Shown piece by piece: positions 40,625-49,029 of a stretch of DNA of 64,000 nt. The translations under genes were made by a program, and so were the position numbers. Under the pieces are notes generated by a model. It did not search any database. It saw nothing but the letters and a program-made list of their open reading frames with translations, and had not been told where the DNA came from. This DNA is from Rhodospirillales bacterium (lineage in GTDB: Bacteria > Pseudomonadota > Alphaproteobacteria > Micavibrionales > Micavibrionaceae). The stretch covers positions 1,488,001 to 1,552,000 of the forward strand of contig CP060238.1 in the NCBI GenBank assembly GCA_023898765.1, in the 5' to 3' direction. Each line of letters opens with the position of its first letter. Position 1 is the first letter of the stretch.

Positions 40625-42193
40625 CTATTCCGCCGCCTCTTCAATCTGGATGCGGGGGAAGACTCCTTCCGGCGCGGGTAAGGATGTGCCGGATTTGAGC
40701 ATATGACCTGCGGAGATATGTGCATAATCGCGCGCGTCTTCCGGAACGGCCAGTTGATCCAGCATTTTCGCGGCCGAGCCCGGCACCACGGGCTGCACGG
40801 CAATGGCAAGGCAGCGGATTGTTTCGGCCAGCACGTAAAGCACCGTTCCCATACGATTCGTATCGGTTTTTTTCAGGGCCCACGGGGCCTGCTCATCAAT
40901 ATAGGCGTTGGCCGCGTCCACCAGCTTCCAGATTTTTTCCAGCCCGCGGTTAAAGCGGAACGCGCTAAATTCCTCCCGGATTTGCGGCATCATCTCTTCA
41001 TGCGCATGGGTCATCAACGCCCGGTCTTCCGGCGTAAAGTCGCCGTGCGCGGGCACTTTTCCCTCGCAGTTTTTGGCAATCATGGACAGGCTGCGCTGCG
41101 CCAGGTTTCCCAACCCGTTGGCCAGGTCCGAATTGATCCGCTCGATCGCGTGCGCCTCCGAAAAATTCCCGTCCTGTCCGTGCGGCACTTCGCGCATCAG
41201 CAAATAGCGCATCTGGTCCAGCCCGAACGTGTCAACCAGATAAGAGGGCGAAATCACATTACCGACGGATTTGGACATTTTCTGCCCTTCCACATTGATA
41301 AAGCCGTGGGCGAAAACACATTTGGGCAGTTCCAGCCCCGCCGCCATCAGAAAGGCCGGCCAGTAAACGCAGTGGAAACGGATAATATCCTTGCCGATGA
41401 CATGGAAATCCGCCGGCCAGAATGTCCGGTAGGAGTCGGAGTCCGTATCGGGATACCCGACCCCCGTAATATAATTGGTCAGCGCATCCAGCCAGACATA
41501 CATCACATGGTCCGGATCGCCGGGCACGGGCACGCCCCATTTAAAATTTGTTCTTGAAATGGAAACGTCCTGCAGGCCCTTCTTCACAAACGAAATGACT
41601 TCATTGCGCCGGCTCTCCGGTTCAATGAACTCCGGACGGTCCGCGTAAAGTTGAAGCAATTTCTCCGTATAAGCCGATAACCTGAAGAAATAACTTGGTT
41701 CTTCGACCCACTCCACCGGTGCACCGCTTGGAGCAAGTTTGGTTCCGTCCGGGGCTTCCGTGAGTTCGCTTTCCGTGAAATACCCCTCATCCCGCACCGA
41801 ATACCAGCCGTTATAGTGGCCCAGATAAATATCCTCCGGATTGTTTTTCCCGATCGCATTCCAGATGCCTTGCGAGGCTTTATAGTGGCGCGGTTCCGTG
41901 GTGCGGATAAAATCGTCGTTGGAGATATTCAGGTCTTTGGTTTGCTGCACGAATTCCGCCGCGATCTTGTCGCAAAACGCCTTCGGTGCCATGCCGTTCT
42001 TTTCGGCCGTTTTGGCAACTTTTTGACCGTGTTCGTCCGTCCCGGTCAGGAAGAACACCTCATGCCCGTCGAGGCGCTTGAAACGCGCCATGACATCCGT
42101 CAAAATTCCCTCATAGGCATGCCCCAGATGCGGCGATCCATTCACATAAGAAATAGCGGTTGTGATATAAAAAGCCGGTTTTGTGCCAGCCAT
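40625..42193 (-). CDS. metG: Methionyl-tRNA synthetase
   Basis: Charges tRNA-Met. The 522-residue enzyme is the shorter type without a C-terminal tRNA-binding domain. The ATP-binding HIGH motif appears as SPHLGHAYEG and the KMSKS loop as GQKMSKSVGN. The segment TGTDEHGQKVAKTAEKNG and the anticodon-binding helix region with NGLGNLAQRS are typical. It follows holB by 26 bases. Confidence 0.97.
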   Translation of the reverse strand: MAGTKPAFYITTAISYVNGSPHLGHAYEGILTDVMARFKRLDGHEVFFLTGTDEHGQKVAKTAEKNGMAPKAFCDKIAAEFVQQTKDLNISNDDFIRTTEPRHYKASQGIWNAIGKNNPEDIYLGHYNGWYSVRDEGYFTESELTEAPDGTKLAPSGAPVEWVEEPSYFFRLSAYTEKLLQLYADRPEFIEPESRRNEVISFVKKGLQDVSISRTNFKWGVPVPGDPDHVMYVWLDALTNYITGVGYPDTDSDSYRTFWPADFHVIGKDIIRFHCVYWPAFLMAAGLELPKCVFAHGFINVEGQKMSKSVGNVISPSYLVDTFGLDQMRYLLMREVPHGQDGNFSEAHAIERINSDLANGLGNLAQRSLSMIAKNCEGKVPAHGDFTPEDRALMTHAHEEMMPQIREEFSAFRFNRGLEKIWKLVDAANAYIDEQAPWALKKTDTNRMGTVLYVLAETIRCLAIAVQPVVPGSAAKMLDQLAVPEDARDYAHISAGHMLKSGTSLPAPEGVFPRIQIEEAAE

Positions 42194-42219
42194 GTGAAAC
42201 TCCTGTCCGTTTTCGTTTT

Positions 42220-43368
42220 TTATTCAAACATTGCAAAAGCGCCAATGACGCCCTGCCTGCGATCGAGGTTGGCGCTCTGGACGCAGGCAAAATGCTCCTC
42301 CAGTCTTTCACAGATTTGGCTCCATTGTTCAAGAGAATAATGGGCCAGCAGGCGGGGAACAAACGCTTCCGAAAGCGGCGCCTCCAGAGTCCCGATCCCC
42401 CTCGCCTTCGCCATTGTCAGGCTTTGTGCGACCCAAAGCAGGATATCGCGAAACCCTAAAAAGGCTTTATCCTGCCCGTGCCGGCCCAGCATCTCGGCGG
42501 TCTGATGAATGGCTTTCCAATCCCATTCCGGCCAGGCGGACAGCAGGTCCATGACACTTTGGACGGATTCACGCCCGCCTTCCTCAAGAATCCTGATCGC
42601 GGCGCCAATGCTCCCCTCGGCGATGGTCGCGATCATTTCCAGTTCTTTCGGCTCGGCGGCGGGCTCATAACGCCGAAGCAGGTCCAGAACGATACCGCGC
42701 GGCAAAGCGGGGAAGGAAAAAGTACGGCAGCGCGAGCGGATAGTCGGGATCATGGCTCCCGCCCTGTGCGCAATCAGGATCAAAAGGACGCGCGGCGGCG
42801 GCTCTTCAAGGATTTTAAGCAAAGCGTTCTGGGCGTTGCGGTTCATGGTATCGGCATCGTCGACAATCACGATGCGCCAGCCGCCCTGCTCCGAAGGGGT
42901 CATCCGTAAAAAAGGCGTCACTTTCCGGGCCGTTTCCACATCGACGGACGATTTTTGAACGCCTTTCTTTTCATCCATCGGCCGCCCGATGGTTAAAAGA
43001 TCGGGATGGCCGCCGGAGGCCACTTTGTGAAAAACGGGATGGTCCGTCTCGATAGCGAGGCTCGCCGCAGGCGGAAGGGATTCTCCGAACAGACTGTCCT
43101 GCGCGGCTCCGGCGCTTCCGTTTTTCAGAAGATAGCGGGCCAGCCGGAACGCCATCGTGGACTTCCCGACACCGCCGGGACCGGCAAAGATCAGCGCATG
43201 CGGCAAAGCGCCGCTATTCACAGCCTGCAGGAGGGCTTTTTCAATCTCCTCCTGACCCGGACAATCCGGGTTTTGCCGGGGCGCAAGCAGGACATCCTCG
43301 CGCAAAGACGCCTCGGCGGCCTCAAGCCCCCCTCCTTCTTCAAGTTCTTCGAACCCTTCAAACATCAA
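42220..43368 (-). CDS. holB: DNA polymerase III delta-prime subunit
   Basis: Clamp-loader subunit of 382 residues. The AAA+ region has Walker A FAGPGGVGKSTMAFRLA, the sensor region IVIVDDADTMNRNAQNALLKILEEPP, and the SRC motif in PTIRSRCRTFSF, characteristic of delta-prime. The N-terminal 50 residues are an acidic extension, common in alphaproteobacteria. It overlaps tmk by 11 bases. Confidence 0.93.
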   Translation of the reverse strand: MMFEGFEELEEGGGLEAAEASLREDVLLAPRQNPDCPGQEEIEKALLQAVNSGALPHALIFAGPGGVGKSTMAFRLARYLLKNGSAGAAQDSLFGESLPPAASLAIETDHPVFHKVASGGHPDLLTIGRPMDEKKGVQKSSVDVETARKVTPFLRMTPSEQGGWRIVIVDDADTMNRNAQNALLKILEEPPPRVLLILIAHRAGAMIPTIRSRCRTFSFPALPRGIVLDLLRRYEPAAEPKELEMIATIAEGSIGAAIRILEEGGRESVQSVMDLLSAWPEWDWKAIHQTAEMLGRHGQDKAFLGFRDILLWVAQSLTMAKARGIGTLEAPLSEAFVPRLLAHYSLEQWSQICERLEEHFACVQSANLDRRQGVIGAFAMFE

Positions 43369-43987
43369 GTCTTTTCAAAACCTCCGCCAGAATTTTTTCC
43401 GCAATCGCCTCGACCGTCCCCGTGGCGTCAATCAGGACGCAGCGCTGCGGGTTCTCTTTTGCGATGCAGCGGTAGCCTTCCCGCAGGCGATCATGAAACG
43501 CGAGACCGTTTTCCTCGAACGTGTCGTCGCCCTGCGCCCGCCCTGTGGCGCGGACCAGGCCTTCCCGCGGGTCGATATCGAATATGAACGTTAAATCCGG
43601 CTCAAAATCGCCAATAGCGGCGCGTTTGACCCCTTCCAGCCTTTCAGGGTCATACCCTTGCGCATACCCCTGATAGGCGCGCGTTGAATCTGTGAAGCGG
43701 TCGGAGATAACGATTTTCCCCTCTTCCAGCGCGGGCCGGATCAGGGTTTCCACATGAAGCGCCCGGGCGGTAAACATGAGCATCGTCTGCGCGGCCAGCG
43801 GCCAGTCTTTTCCCTTATGCGCCACAAAGACATCCCGCAACGCCTCTCCTGCGGGCGTCCCGCCGGGCTCCCGCGTCTGGACAACCTGAAAGCCCCTGTT
43901 TTGCAGCGTCTGCGCCAGAAGCCTGATCTGGGTGGTTTTGCCGGCGCCCTCCCCGCCTTCAAGGGTAATGAACAGACCTTCACTCAT
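43358..43987 (-). CDS. tmk: Thymidylate kinase
   Basis: Phosphorylates dTMP to dTDP. The 209-residue protein has the P-loop LEGGEGAGKTTQIRLL, the substrate motif TREPGGTPAGEALRD, the DRFTDSTRAYQGYAQG motif with the DR(Y/F/H) core and LTFIFDIDPREGL. The lid arginines are in RAQGDDTFE. It overlaps dacA and holB, consistent with one operon. Confidence 0.95.
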   Translation of the reverse strand: MSEGLFITLEGGEGAGKTTQIRLLAQTLQNRGFQVVQTREPGGTPAGEALRDVFVAHKGKDWPLAAQTMLMFTARALHVETLIRPALEEGKIVISDRFTDSTRAYQGYAQGYDPERLEGVKRAAIGDFEPDLTFIFDIDPREGLVRATGRAQGDDTFEENGLAFHDRLREGYRCIAKENPQRCVLIDATGTVEAIAEKILAEVLKRLDV

Positions 43988-45134
43988 GTGACATCATGCC
44001 GCCAATACGTATTTTCAATCTTTCGAGCCAGGCTTTAAAGAATCCGAGCTTTTCAACCTCTTCCCCGGCCAGCAACGGATATTCCATTGGCGCCATGGAG
44101 GGGATTGTCACAACGAGCGTCCCGACCTGCGCCCCCTTGACAACAGGCGCATCCAGAGGCTTCGGATACTTCGCTTCCACATGAACGGCGTTTTTTTCCA
44201 TTTTCGGAACCGTCAGCAAAAGCGGCGCCCCCAAAACAAGGGGAACCTTTTTTGCTTTCCCCATCGACACGGGCGCCTCTTCCACTGTTTCCCCCGCCTC
44301 GAAAAGCTGCATATTTTGGAAAACCCGCAAACCCCAGTCCAGCAGACGCCCGGATTCCTTCGCCCGCTCTTCCTTGCTCTCCATCCCGTTTAAAACAAGC
44401 ACGACACGCCGCCCGTCACGGGTGCCGGACGCCATCAATCCATATCCGCCGGATTCCGTATGGCCGGTTTTAAGCCCGTCAGCCCCTATGTTTTTGTATA
44501 AAAGGGGGTTGCGGTTTTCCTGCCGGATGTTGTTATAGGTAAATTCTTTTTCGGCAAAATATTTGTAATACTCCGGAAAATCTTCGATGGTTTTAAGGCT
44601 CAGGCGCGCGAGATCCCGGACCGTTGAATAATGATTTTCATCCGGCCAGCCGCTTGCATTCACGAAGTGGCTGTTTTCCATCCCCAGTTCCGCCGCTTTC
44701 TGGTTCAGCGCCGCCGCAAAGATGTCTTCGGTGCCAGAGAGCCCTTCGGCCAGCACAATCGTCGCATCATTGCCGGACTGAATGATAACGCCACGGATCA
44801 AATCCTCGACTTTTACCGTCTTGCCCACAGGCACAAACATTTTGGAACCGCCCATCGCCCATGCTTTTTCACTGACGTCCAGATCCGTATCGAGCTGGAT
44901 ATCTCCCTTTTTAAGCGCTTCGAAGACCACATACATCGTGATGACCTTGCTCATGGAAGAGGTCGGCACTTTTTCATCTGCGGCTTTTTCAAACAAGACC
45001 TGCCCTGTTTCGGCATCCAGAATAATGGCCTGCCGGGCCGTCGTCGTAATGGAGGCCGCAAAGCCGCATGCCGGAAATCCCAGAATAAAAACCGGGGCAA
45101 AAAGTAAAGAAAAAACAATAAGAACTGGCCGCAT
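43980..45134 (-). CDS. dacA: D-alanyl-D-alanine carboxypeptidase (PBP5/6 type)
   Basis: Trims peptidoglycan stem peptides. The 384-residue protein starts at the ATG at 45134, which has AAAGGA well placed and is followed by a signal peptide (MRPVLIVFSLLFAPVFILGF...). The penicillin-binding motifs are SMSK (in PTSSMSKVITMY), SGN (IQSGNDATIVLAE) and KTG (GLKTGHTESGGYG). The C-terminal PBP5 domain and amphipathic anchoring helix (FFKAWLERLKIRIG) follow. An in-frame extension to 45200 is rejected. It lies with rlpA and mltB, which also act on peptidoglycan. Confidence 0.94.
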   Translation of the reverse strand: MRPVLIVFSLLFAPVFILGFPACGFAASITTTARQAIILDAETGQVLFEKAADEKVPTSSMSKVITMYVVFEALKKGDIQLDTDLDVSEKAWAMGGSKMFVPVGKTVKVEDLIRGVIIQSGNDATIVLAEGLSGTEDIFAAALNQKAAELGMENSHFVNASGWPDENHYSTVRDLARLSLKTIEDFPEYYKYFAEKEFTYNNIRQENRNPLLYKNIGADGLKTGHTESGGYGLMASGTRDGRRVVLVLNGMESKEERAKESGRLLDWGLRVFQNMQLFEAGETVEEAPVSMGKAKKVPLVLGAPLLLTVPKMEKNAVHVEAKYPKPLDAPVVKGAQVGTLVVTIPSMAPMEYPLLAGEEVEKLGFFKAWLERLKIRIGGMMSHE

Positions 45135-45224
45135 GATATTCCTTTTGCTGGACTCGAAAAAAGATGCCCCCATGAAACCGCAGGGAGGCCCGAACGTCAA
45201 TGATGCTTTGACGAAGCTTTTAAA

Positions 45225-46202
45225 TTAATCGGCAACCAGAACGGCGCCTTTATTGCCCAGCGCGACAAGCTGGTTCAAAGCGGCATCCGCCTGCGCCACT
45301 TGCATATAAGGTCCCAGACGCACGCGGAAAAAGGGCGCGCCGTTCACGCGGGCCATATAAACCCTGGAGGGGCCGATAGAAGAAATTTTTTCGCTTAAAG
45401 AGAGCGCGTTCTGCTCCTGCGAAAACGCCCCGGCCTGAACATAGATATTGTTTCCGTTTGCTATGACAGGTTTTCTGGCAGGAATCTCCGATAACTGCAC
45501 CTGTGATATTCTTTCAGGAGGCAAAGGCTGGCGCTCAACAGACGCCAGCTGAACGGGTTTCTGCGCAGGCGCCGCCGGCACATCCGCACTCGCATAACGG
45601 GAAGATTCAAACGGTTTTAAAGACGTGCCGGAGCGCGCTCGATTATTCGCCGCAATTTCATAACCTCTTGTGTCCCTTCCCTCTTTGGCCAGTTTTGCCA
45701 CGTTCAGGCTCTCATCCGTCAGAACCTCCAGTTTGATCCGGGCCGTTCCCGCGCCCTTGAAACCGAGCAGGGTGGCAGCGCGTTCGGAAACATCCAGAAT
45801 ACGGTTATGCGCATAAGGTCCACGGTCATTCACCCGCAGAATAAGGGATTTACGGTTATCCAGATTGGTGACGCGAATAATGGAAGGCAGCTGCAACGTC
45901 CTGTGCGCAGCCGTCAGAGCGTTCTTGTCGAAAATTTCGCCATTGGCCGTTTTCTTGCCGTTAAAATTCGGCCCGTACCACGACGCTGTACCGGTCTGGG
46001 TATAACGGAATCTTTCTACGGGCGTGTACTGGCGCCCTGCCACTCTGTAGGGCGTGCCGACTTTATACATCCCGGCACTTTTTCCGGCGGAAGGATCGGG
46101 AAAAGCCTGTTTGGCCAGATGGGCCGCATATTGCGTTTCGCTACAGGCGGATAAAAGAAAAACGGCGCCAAAAAGAAAGAAGATTTTTTTCCAGTTTGTC
46201 AT
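45225..46202 (-). CDS. rlpA: RlpA-family septal ring lipoprotein with SPOR domain
   Basis: A 325-residue lipoprotein. The ATG at 46202 gives an N-terminal signal with lipobox LLSAC (FFLFGAVFLLSAC). The RlpA double-psi barrel covers about residues 60-155, with GTASWYGPNFNGKKTANGE, the catalytic-site histidine in TAAHRTLQLPS and RVNDRGPYAHNRILDVS. A linker is followed by a C-terminal SPOR domain (about 245-325; YVQAGAFSQEQNALSLSEKI), which binds denuded glycan at the septum. A GTG at 46226 is less likely as start. Confidence 0.92.
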   Translation of the reverse strand: MTNWKKIFFLFGAVFLLSACSETQYAAHLAKQAFPDPSAGKSAGMYKVGTPYRVAGRQYTPVERFRYTQTGTASWYGPNFNGKKTANGEIFDKNALTAAHRTLQLPSIIRVTNLDNRKSLILRVNDRGPYAHNRILDVSERAATLLGFKGAGTARIKLEVLTDESLNVAKLAKEGRDTRGYEIAANNRARSGTSLKPFESSRYASADVPAAPAQKPVQLASVERQPLPPERISQVQLSEIPARKPVIANGNNIYVQAGAFSQEQNALSLSEKISSIGPSRVYMARVNGAPFFRVRLGPYMQVAQADAALNQLVALGNKGAVLVAD

Positions 46203-46261
46203 GTTGTTCGCTCTGGTTTGTTTCACTCTGGGTTTGTTATGAAAGATATCGGAAGAACCTT

Positions 46262-47230
46262 TTACCGACTTGCAATACGATCTGCAAGCAGTCCGACGGA
46301 TGTTGCAAAATAGGTCGACCTGTTCCAGGCCATAATTGTCCGGTAGTTATTATACACAATATATGCCTCTCCCGCCAGTCCATCCGGCGCCACAACCGAA
46401 GCGGGCATATCTCCGGCAGGCAACGCCCCGCCGCCGTGAAGCCGGATACCCATGCGGGCCCATTCGGACAACGGTTTCCCGACCTTTGGCCCGATCATGT
46501 TTTGGTTGAATCCCTGCGGAATCCGGACCCGCTGCCCCCATTTTTCGCCCGGTTTCCAGCCGTTTTTTACCAGATAATTGGCCGTGGAAGAGAATATGTC
46601 AATTTCTGTGTCCCAGATATCCCGCCGGCCGTCACGGTTGCCGTCCACGGCATAGGCATTGAAGCTGCTGGGCATGAACTGGTTTTGCCCCATGGCGCCG
46701 GCCCATGAGCCTTTCATATTGGCGGCCGAGACATGGCCCGCATCGATAATTTTAAGGGCGTTTATGAGCTCTTTTTTGAAAAAAGCGCCCCGCCGCCCTT
46801 CCCAGGCCAGCGTCGCCAGGGCCGGAACAACCTGGAATCCGCCGGTGTTAGAGCCAAAATTGGTTTCGATCCCCCAGAGCGCAACCACATATTCCGGGGC
46901 GACGCCGTATCGGCGCTCGACTTCGTCCAGCTCCCTTTTGTACGCCTGAACAAGCTCCCTTCCATCCTGAACGCGCTTTTCGTTCACCACCATTTTACGG
47001 TAATCTGCGAATGTTTTTTTCCATTCCGGCTGCTTTTTATCCAGCTCAATAACCCTTTGGAGCGGCTGGATGTTGCCGAGGGCGGAGTTGATCGTTTTTT
47101 GTGAAATCCCGCTCTGCAAAGCCTCTCTCTTGAATCCCTGCAGCCATACATCAAAAGAAGCGGCTTGAGCTTCAACCGAATAAAAACAAACAAAAACAAA
47201 GAGTAATAAAAGTTTTTTAATGTAAGTCAT
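46262..47230 (-). CDS. mltB: Lytic murein transglycosylase (MltB family)
   Basis: A 322-residue exported muramidase. The ATG at 47230 opens a signal peptide (KKLLLLFVFVCFYSVEAQA). The catalytic glutamate is in VVALWGIETNFGSNTGGF, and GAMGQNQFMPSSFNAYAVD and DGRRDIWDTEIDIFSSTANYL are family motifs. It lacks a peptidoglycan-binding extension and the lipobox of classic MltB. It overlaps the preceding ydcF-like gene by 14 bases and is followed by rlpA and dacA. Confidence 0.9.
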   Translation of the reverse strand: MTYIKKLLLLFVFVCFYSVEAQAASFDVWLQGFKREALQSGISQKTINSALGNIQPLQRVIELDKKQPEWKKTFADYRKMVVNEKRVQDGRELVQAYKRELDEVERRYGVAPEYVVALWGIETNFGSNTGGFQVVPALATLAWEGRRGAFFKKELINALKIIDAGHVSAANMKGSWAGAMGQNQFMPSSFNAYAVDGNRDGRRDIWDTEIDIFSSTANYLVKNGWKPGEKWGQRVRIPQGFNQNMIGPKVGKPLSEWARMGIRLHGGGALPAGDMPASVVAPDGLAGEAYIVYNNYRTIMAWNRSTYFATSVGLLADRIASR

Positions 47231-48065
47231 TAAGATTTTTTTCCGAAGCCGCTTTTTGACCGAAGACAATATCCGTTCTTTTCGGAAACGGCAAAGTGCT
47301 TTTTCCGCCGAGATAGTAAAAGAAGGTCCCCAGGACTTCCTTGATCCCCACGGTCAAGGCTGAAAAATTCCCGCCTGCATCTAGCATGTCCGGGAAAAGG
47401 CGGTATTTTCCATCGGTTCTGGGATCGCTTGGATAGGGAATGACCCCCCACCCCAGACTGTTGAACACGGCCACGATGCGCGGCATATGATAGGCGGAGG
47501 TCACGACGATCCATTTTTCCCTCTGCTTCGGTTTCACGAGCGCCTTCGTATTGAGCGCATTTTCAAAACTGTTGCGGGAACGGCTTTCGAACAGGATATT
47601 CTGAGGCGCAAACCCTATAGATTGGAAAAAGGCTTTCGCGTCGTCCGCTTCCTTGCGGTCCGGCTGGCGGATATCCCCTGTTCCGCCGCTGAAAACAAGC
47701 CGGGCCTGGGGATAGTTTCTGGCCAGTTCCACAAAGGTAATCAGGCGGTCTATATTGTCATTCGCCGCGCCCTGCCCCGTCTTTTCACTTATATAGGAAT
47801 CGAACGCCCCGCCCAGGACGATAATTCCCGCAATTTTTTCAGGCAAAAACTGCGGCCTTTCATATTGTTTCTCCAGATAGGTCACGAGGGCCGGGCCGAC
47901 CGGAACCACACCGAAAAACACAAACAGGGCCGCAGCGATCAAGATCAGGCGCGTTCCTGTGCCGCTTCGCCAGATCCGCACAAGGCCGCCAGCGGCGAAA
48001 AGGAGAAGCAACGCGTTCAGTGGCGAGGCCAGAATCCACAAAATTTTTGCAGCGTAAAAGAACAT
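47217..48065 (-). CDS. YdcF/ElyC-type DUF218 membrane protein
   Basis: A 282-residue protein with two N-terminal transmembrane helices (about residues 8-26 and 37-56) and a DUF218 domain. Family landmarks include GIIVLGGAFD, ARLVFSGGTGDIRQ, the SRNSFENALN motif after ILFES, and WIVVTSAYHMPRIVAVFNSLGW. Relatives (ElyC, SanA, YdcF) act in envelope biogenesis. Here it heads the mltB-rlpA-dacA run. Function beyond that is inference. Confidence 0.85.
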   Translation of the reverse strand: MFFYAAKILWILASPLNALLLLFAAGGLVRIWRSGTGTRLILIAAALFVFFGVVPVGPALVTYLEKQYERPQFLPEKIAGIIVLGGAFDSYISEKTGQGAANDNIDRLITFVELARNYPQARLVFSGGTGDIRQPDRKEADDAKAFFQSIGFAPQNILFESRSRNSFENALNTKALVKPKQREKWIVVTSAYHMPRIVAVFNSLGWGVIPYPSDPRTDGKYRLFPDMLDAGGNFSALTVGIKEVLGTFFYYLGGKSTLPFPKRTDIVFGQKAASEKNLNDLH

Positions 48066-48141
48066 TCAGGTTTCATAGCAGATATTTCCTTTACTGATAA
48101 GCCTCTACCGATTATCGTCCACCGTCTGGGATCAACCAGAC

Positions 48142-48231
48142 GGAAGCGTGGCAGAGTGGTTGAATGCACCGGTCTTGAAAACCGGCATGGGTGCAAGCCC
48201 ATCCAGGGTTCGAATCCCTGCGCTTCCGCCA
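48142..48231 (+). tRNA. tRNA-Ser (anticodon TGA)
   Basis: A 90-base class II tRNA. The acceptor arms GGAAGCG and CGCTTCC pair, the anticodon stem CCGGT/ACCGG encloses loop CTTGAAA with anticodon TGA, there is a long variable arm ATGGGTGCAAGCCCAT, and the T arm is CAGGG-TTCGAAT-CCCTG. CCA is encoded. tRNA-Arg follows 35 bases downstream. Confidence 0.96.
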
Positions 48232-48266
48232 GATTTTCTCGCCCGCGGTTTCAAGGGTTGAACAGG

Positions 48267-48343
48267 GCGCCCGTAGCTCAACTGGATAGAGCACCTGCCT
48301 TCTAAGCAGGATGTTGCAGGTTCGAGTCCTGCCGGGCGCGCCA
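48267..48343 (+). tRNA. tRNA-Arg (anticodon TCT)
   Basis: The acceptor arms GCGCCCG and CGGGCGC pair; anticodon stem CCTGC/GCAGG encloses CTTCTAA with anticodon TCT; T arm GCAGG-TTCGAGT-CCTGC; CCA encoded. Confidence 0.96.
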
Positions 48344-48459
48344 TTTTCCCTGAAAATGCCCTGCCCTCGGAACAATCGCCCCCCCTTAAAGAAGGACTCC
48401 TCATTCCGCTGTCCCAAAAAAGGAACAAGTCCAACGGTAATCCGAATGAATGCAGTAAA

Positions 48460-48535
48460 TGGTGGGCGGTGAGGGGCTCGAACCCCCGACCCTCTCGGTG
48501 TAAACGAGATGCTCTCCCAGCTGAGCTAACCGCCC
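48460..48535 (-). tRNA. tRNA-Val (anticodon TAC)
   Basis: Minus strand. The acceptor arm starts GGGCGGT, the anticodon stem TCTCG/CGAGA encloses TTTACAC with anticodon TAC, the T arm is GGGGG-TTCGAGC-CCCTC, and CCA is encoded. Confidence 0.96.
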
Positions 48536-48588
48536 TTTTTGACAGGTCCGATATCAGTAATGAGTAATCGGCAGAATTTCAAGCCAAA

Positions 48589-48616
48589 AATAAGGCCCCC
48601 GAAAGGGGGCCTTATT
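48589..48616 (-). terminator. Rho-independent terminator of hup
   Basis: AATAAGGCCCCC and GGGGGCCTTATT form a perfect 12-base-pair stem around GAAA, continued on the minus strand by further T residues (TTATTTTT). It lies 20 bases after the hup stop and can also act in the plus direction. Confidence 0.9.
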
Positions 48617-48635
48617 CGAAACATTGTCGGCAGGA

Positions 48636-48911
48636 CTATTTGTTAACAGCTGTTTTCAGCTCTTTACCTGCTTTGAATTTTGCATTTTTGGAAGCCGGAA
48701 TTTTGATAGGCTCACCTGTGCGTGGGTTGCGGCCTGTTGTGGCGGCACGTTTGGCAACGGAGAATGTACCGAAACCAACGAAGCGTGCATCCTGACCTTT
48801 TTTCAAAGTCGCTGTGATACCGGAAAATACGGAATCAACGGCTTTTTGGGCGTCTGCTTTGGTGAGGTCTGCTTTCTTCGCAACATATTCGATAAGTTCT
48901 GCTTTATTCAT
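48636..48911 (-). CDS. hup: DNA-binding protein HU
   Basis: Small histone-like dimer that bends DNA. The 91-residue protein has MNKAELIEYVAKKADLTKAD at the N-terminus and the beta-arm signature GFGTFSVAKRAATTGRNP...RTGEPIKIPASK, split here, with the intercalating proline. It is downstream of lon, as in most proteobacteria, and followed by a strong terminator. Confidence 0.96.
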   Translation of the reverse strand: MNKAELIEYVAKKADLTKADAQKAVDSVFSGITATLKKGQDARFVGFGTFSVAKRAATTGRNPRTGEPIKIPASKNAKFKAGKELKTAVNK

Positions 48912-49029
48912 GAGAATCCCCTTTGTTAAAGTTGATAAGTTATTTTTTTAGATCACAGGCCAAAAGGCTTTGTACCCCTCGGTTTCCAACAATCTGATGA
49001 TTCTTTTCTAGGACTTTTTTAAAGAAGAC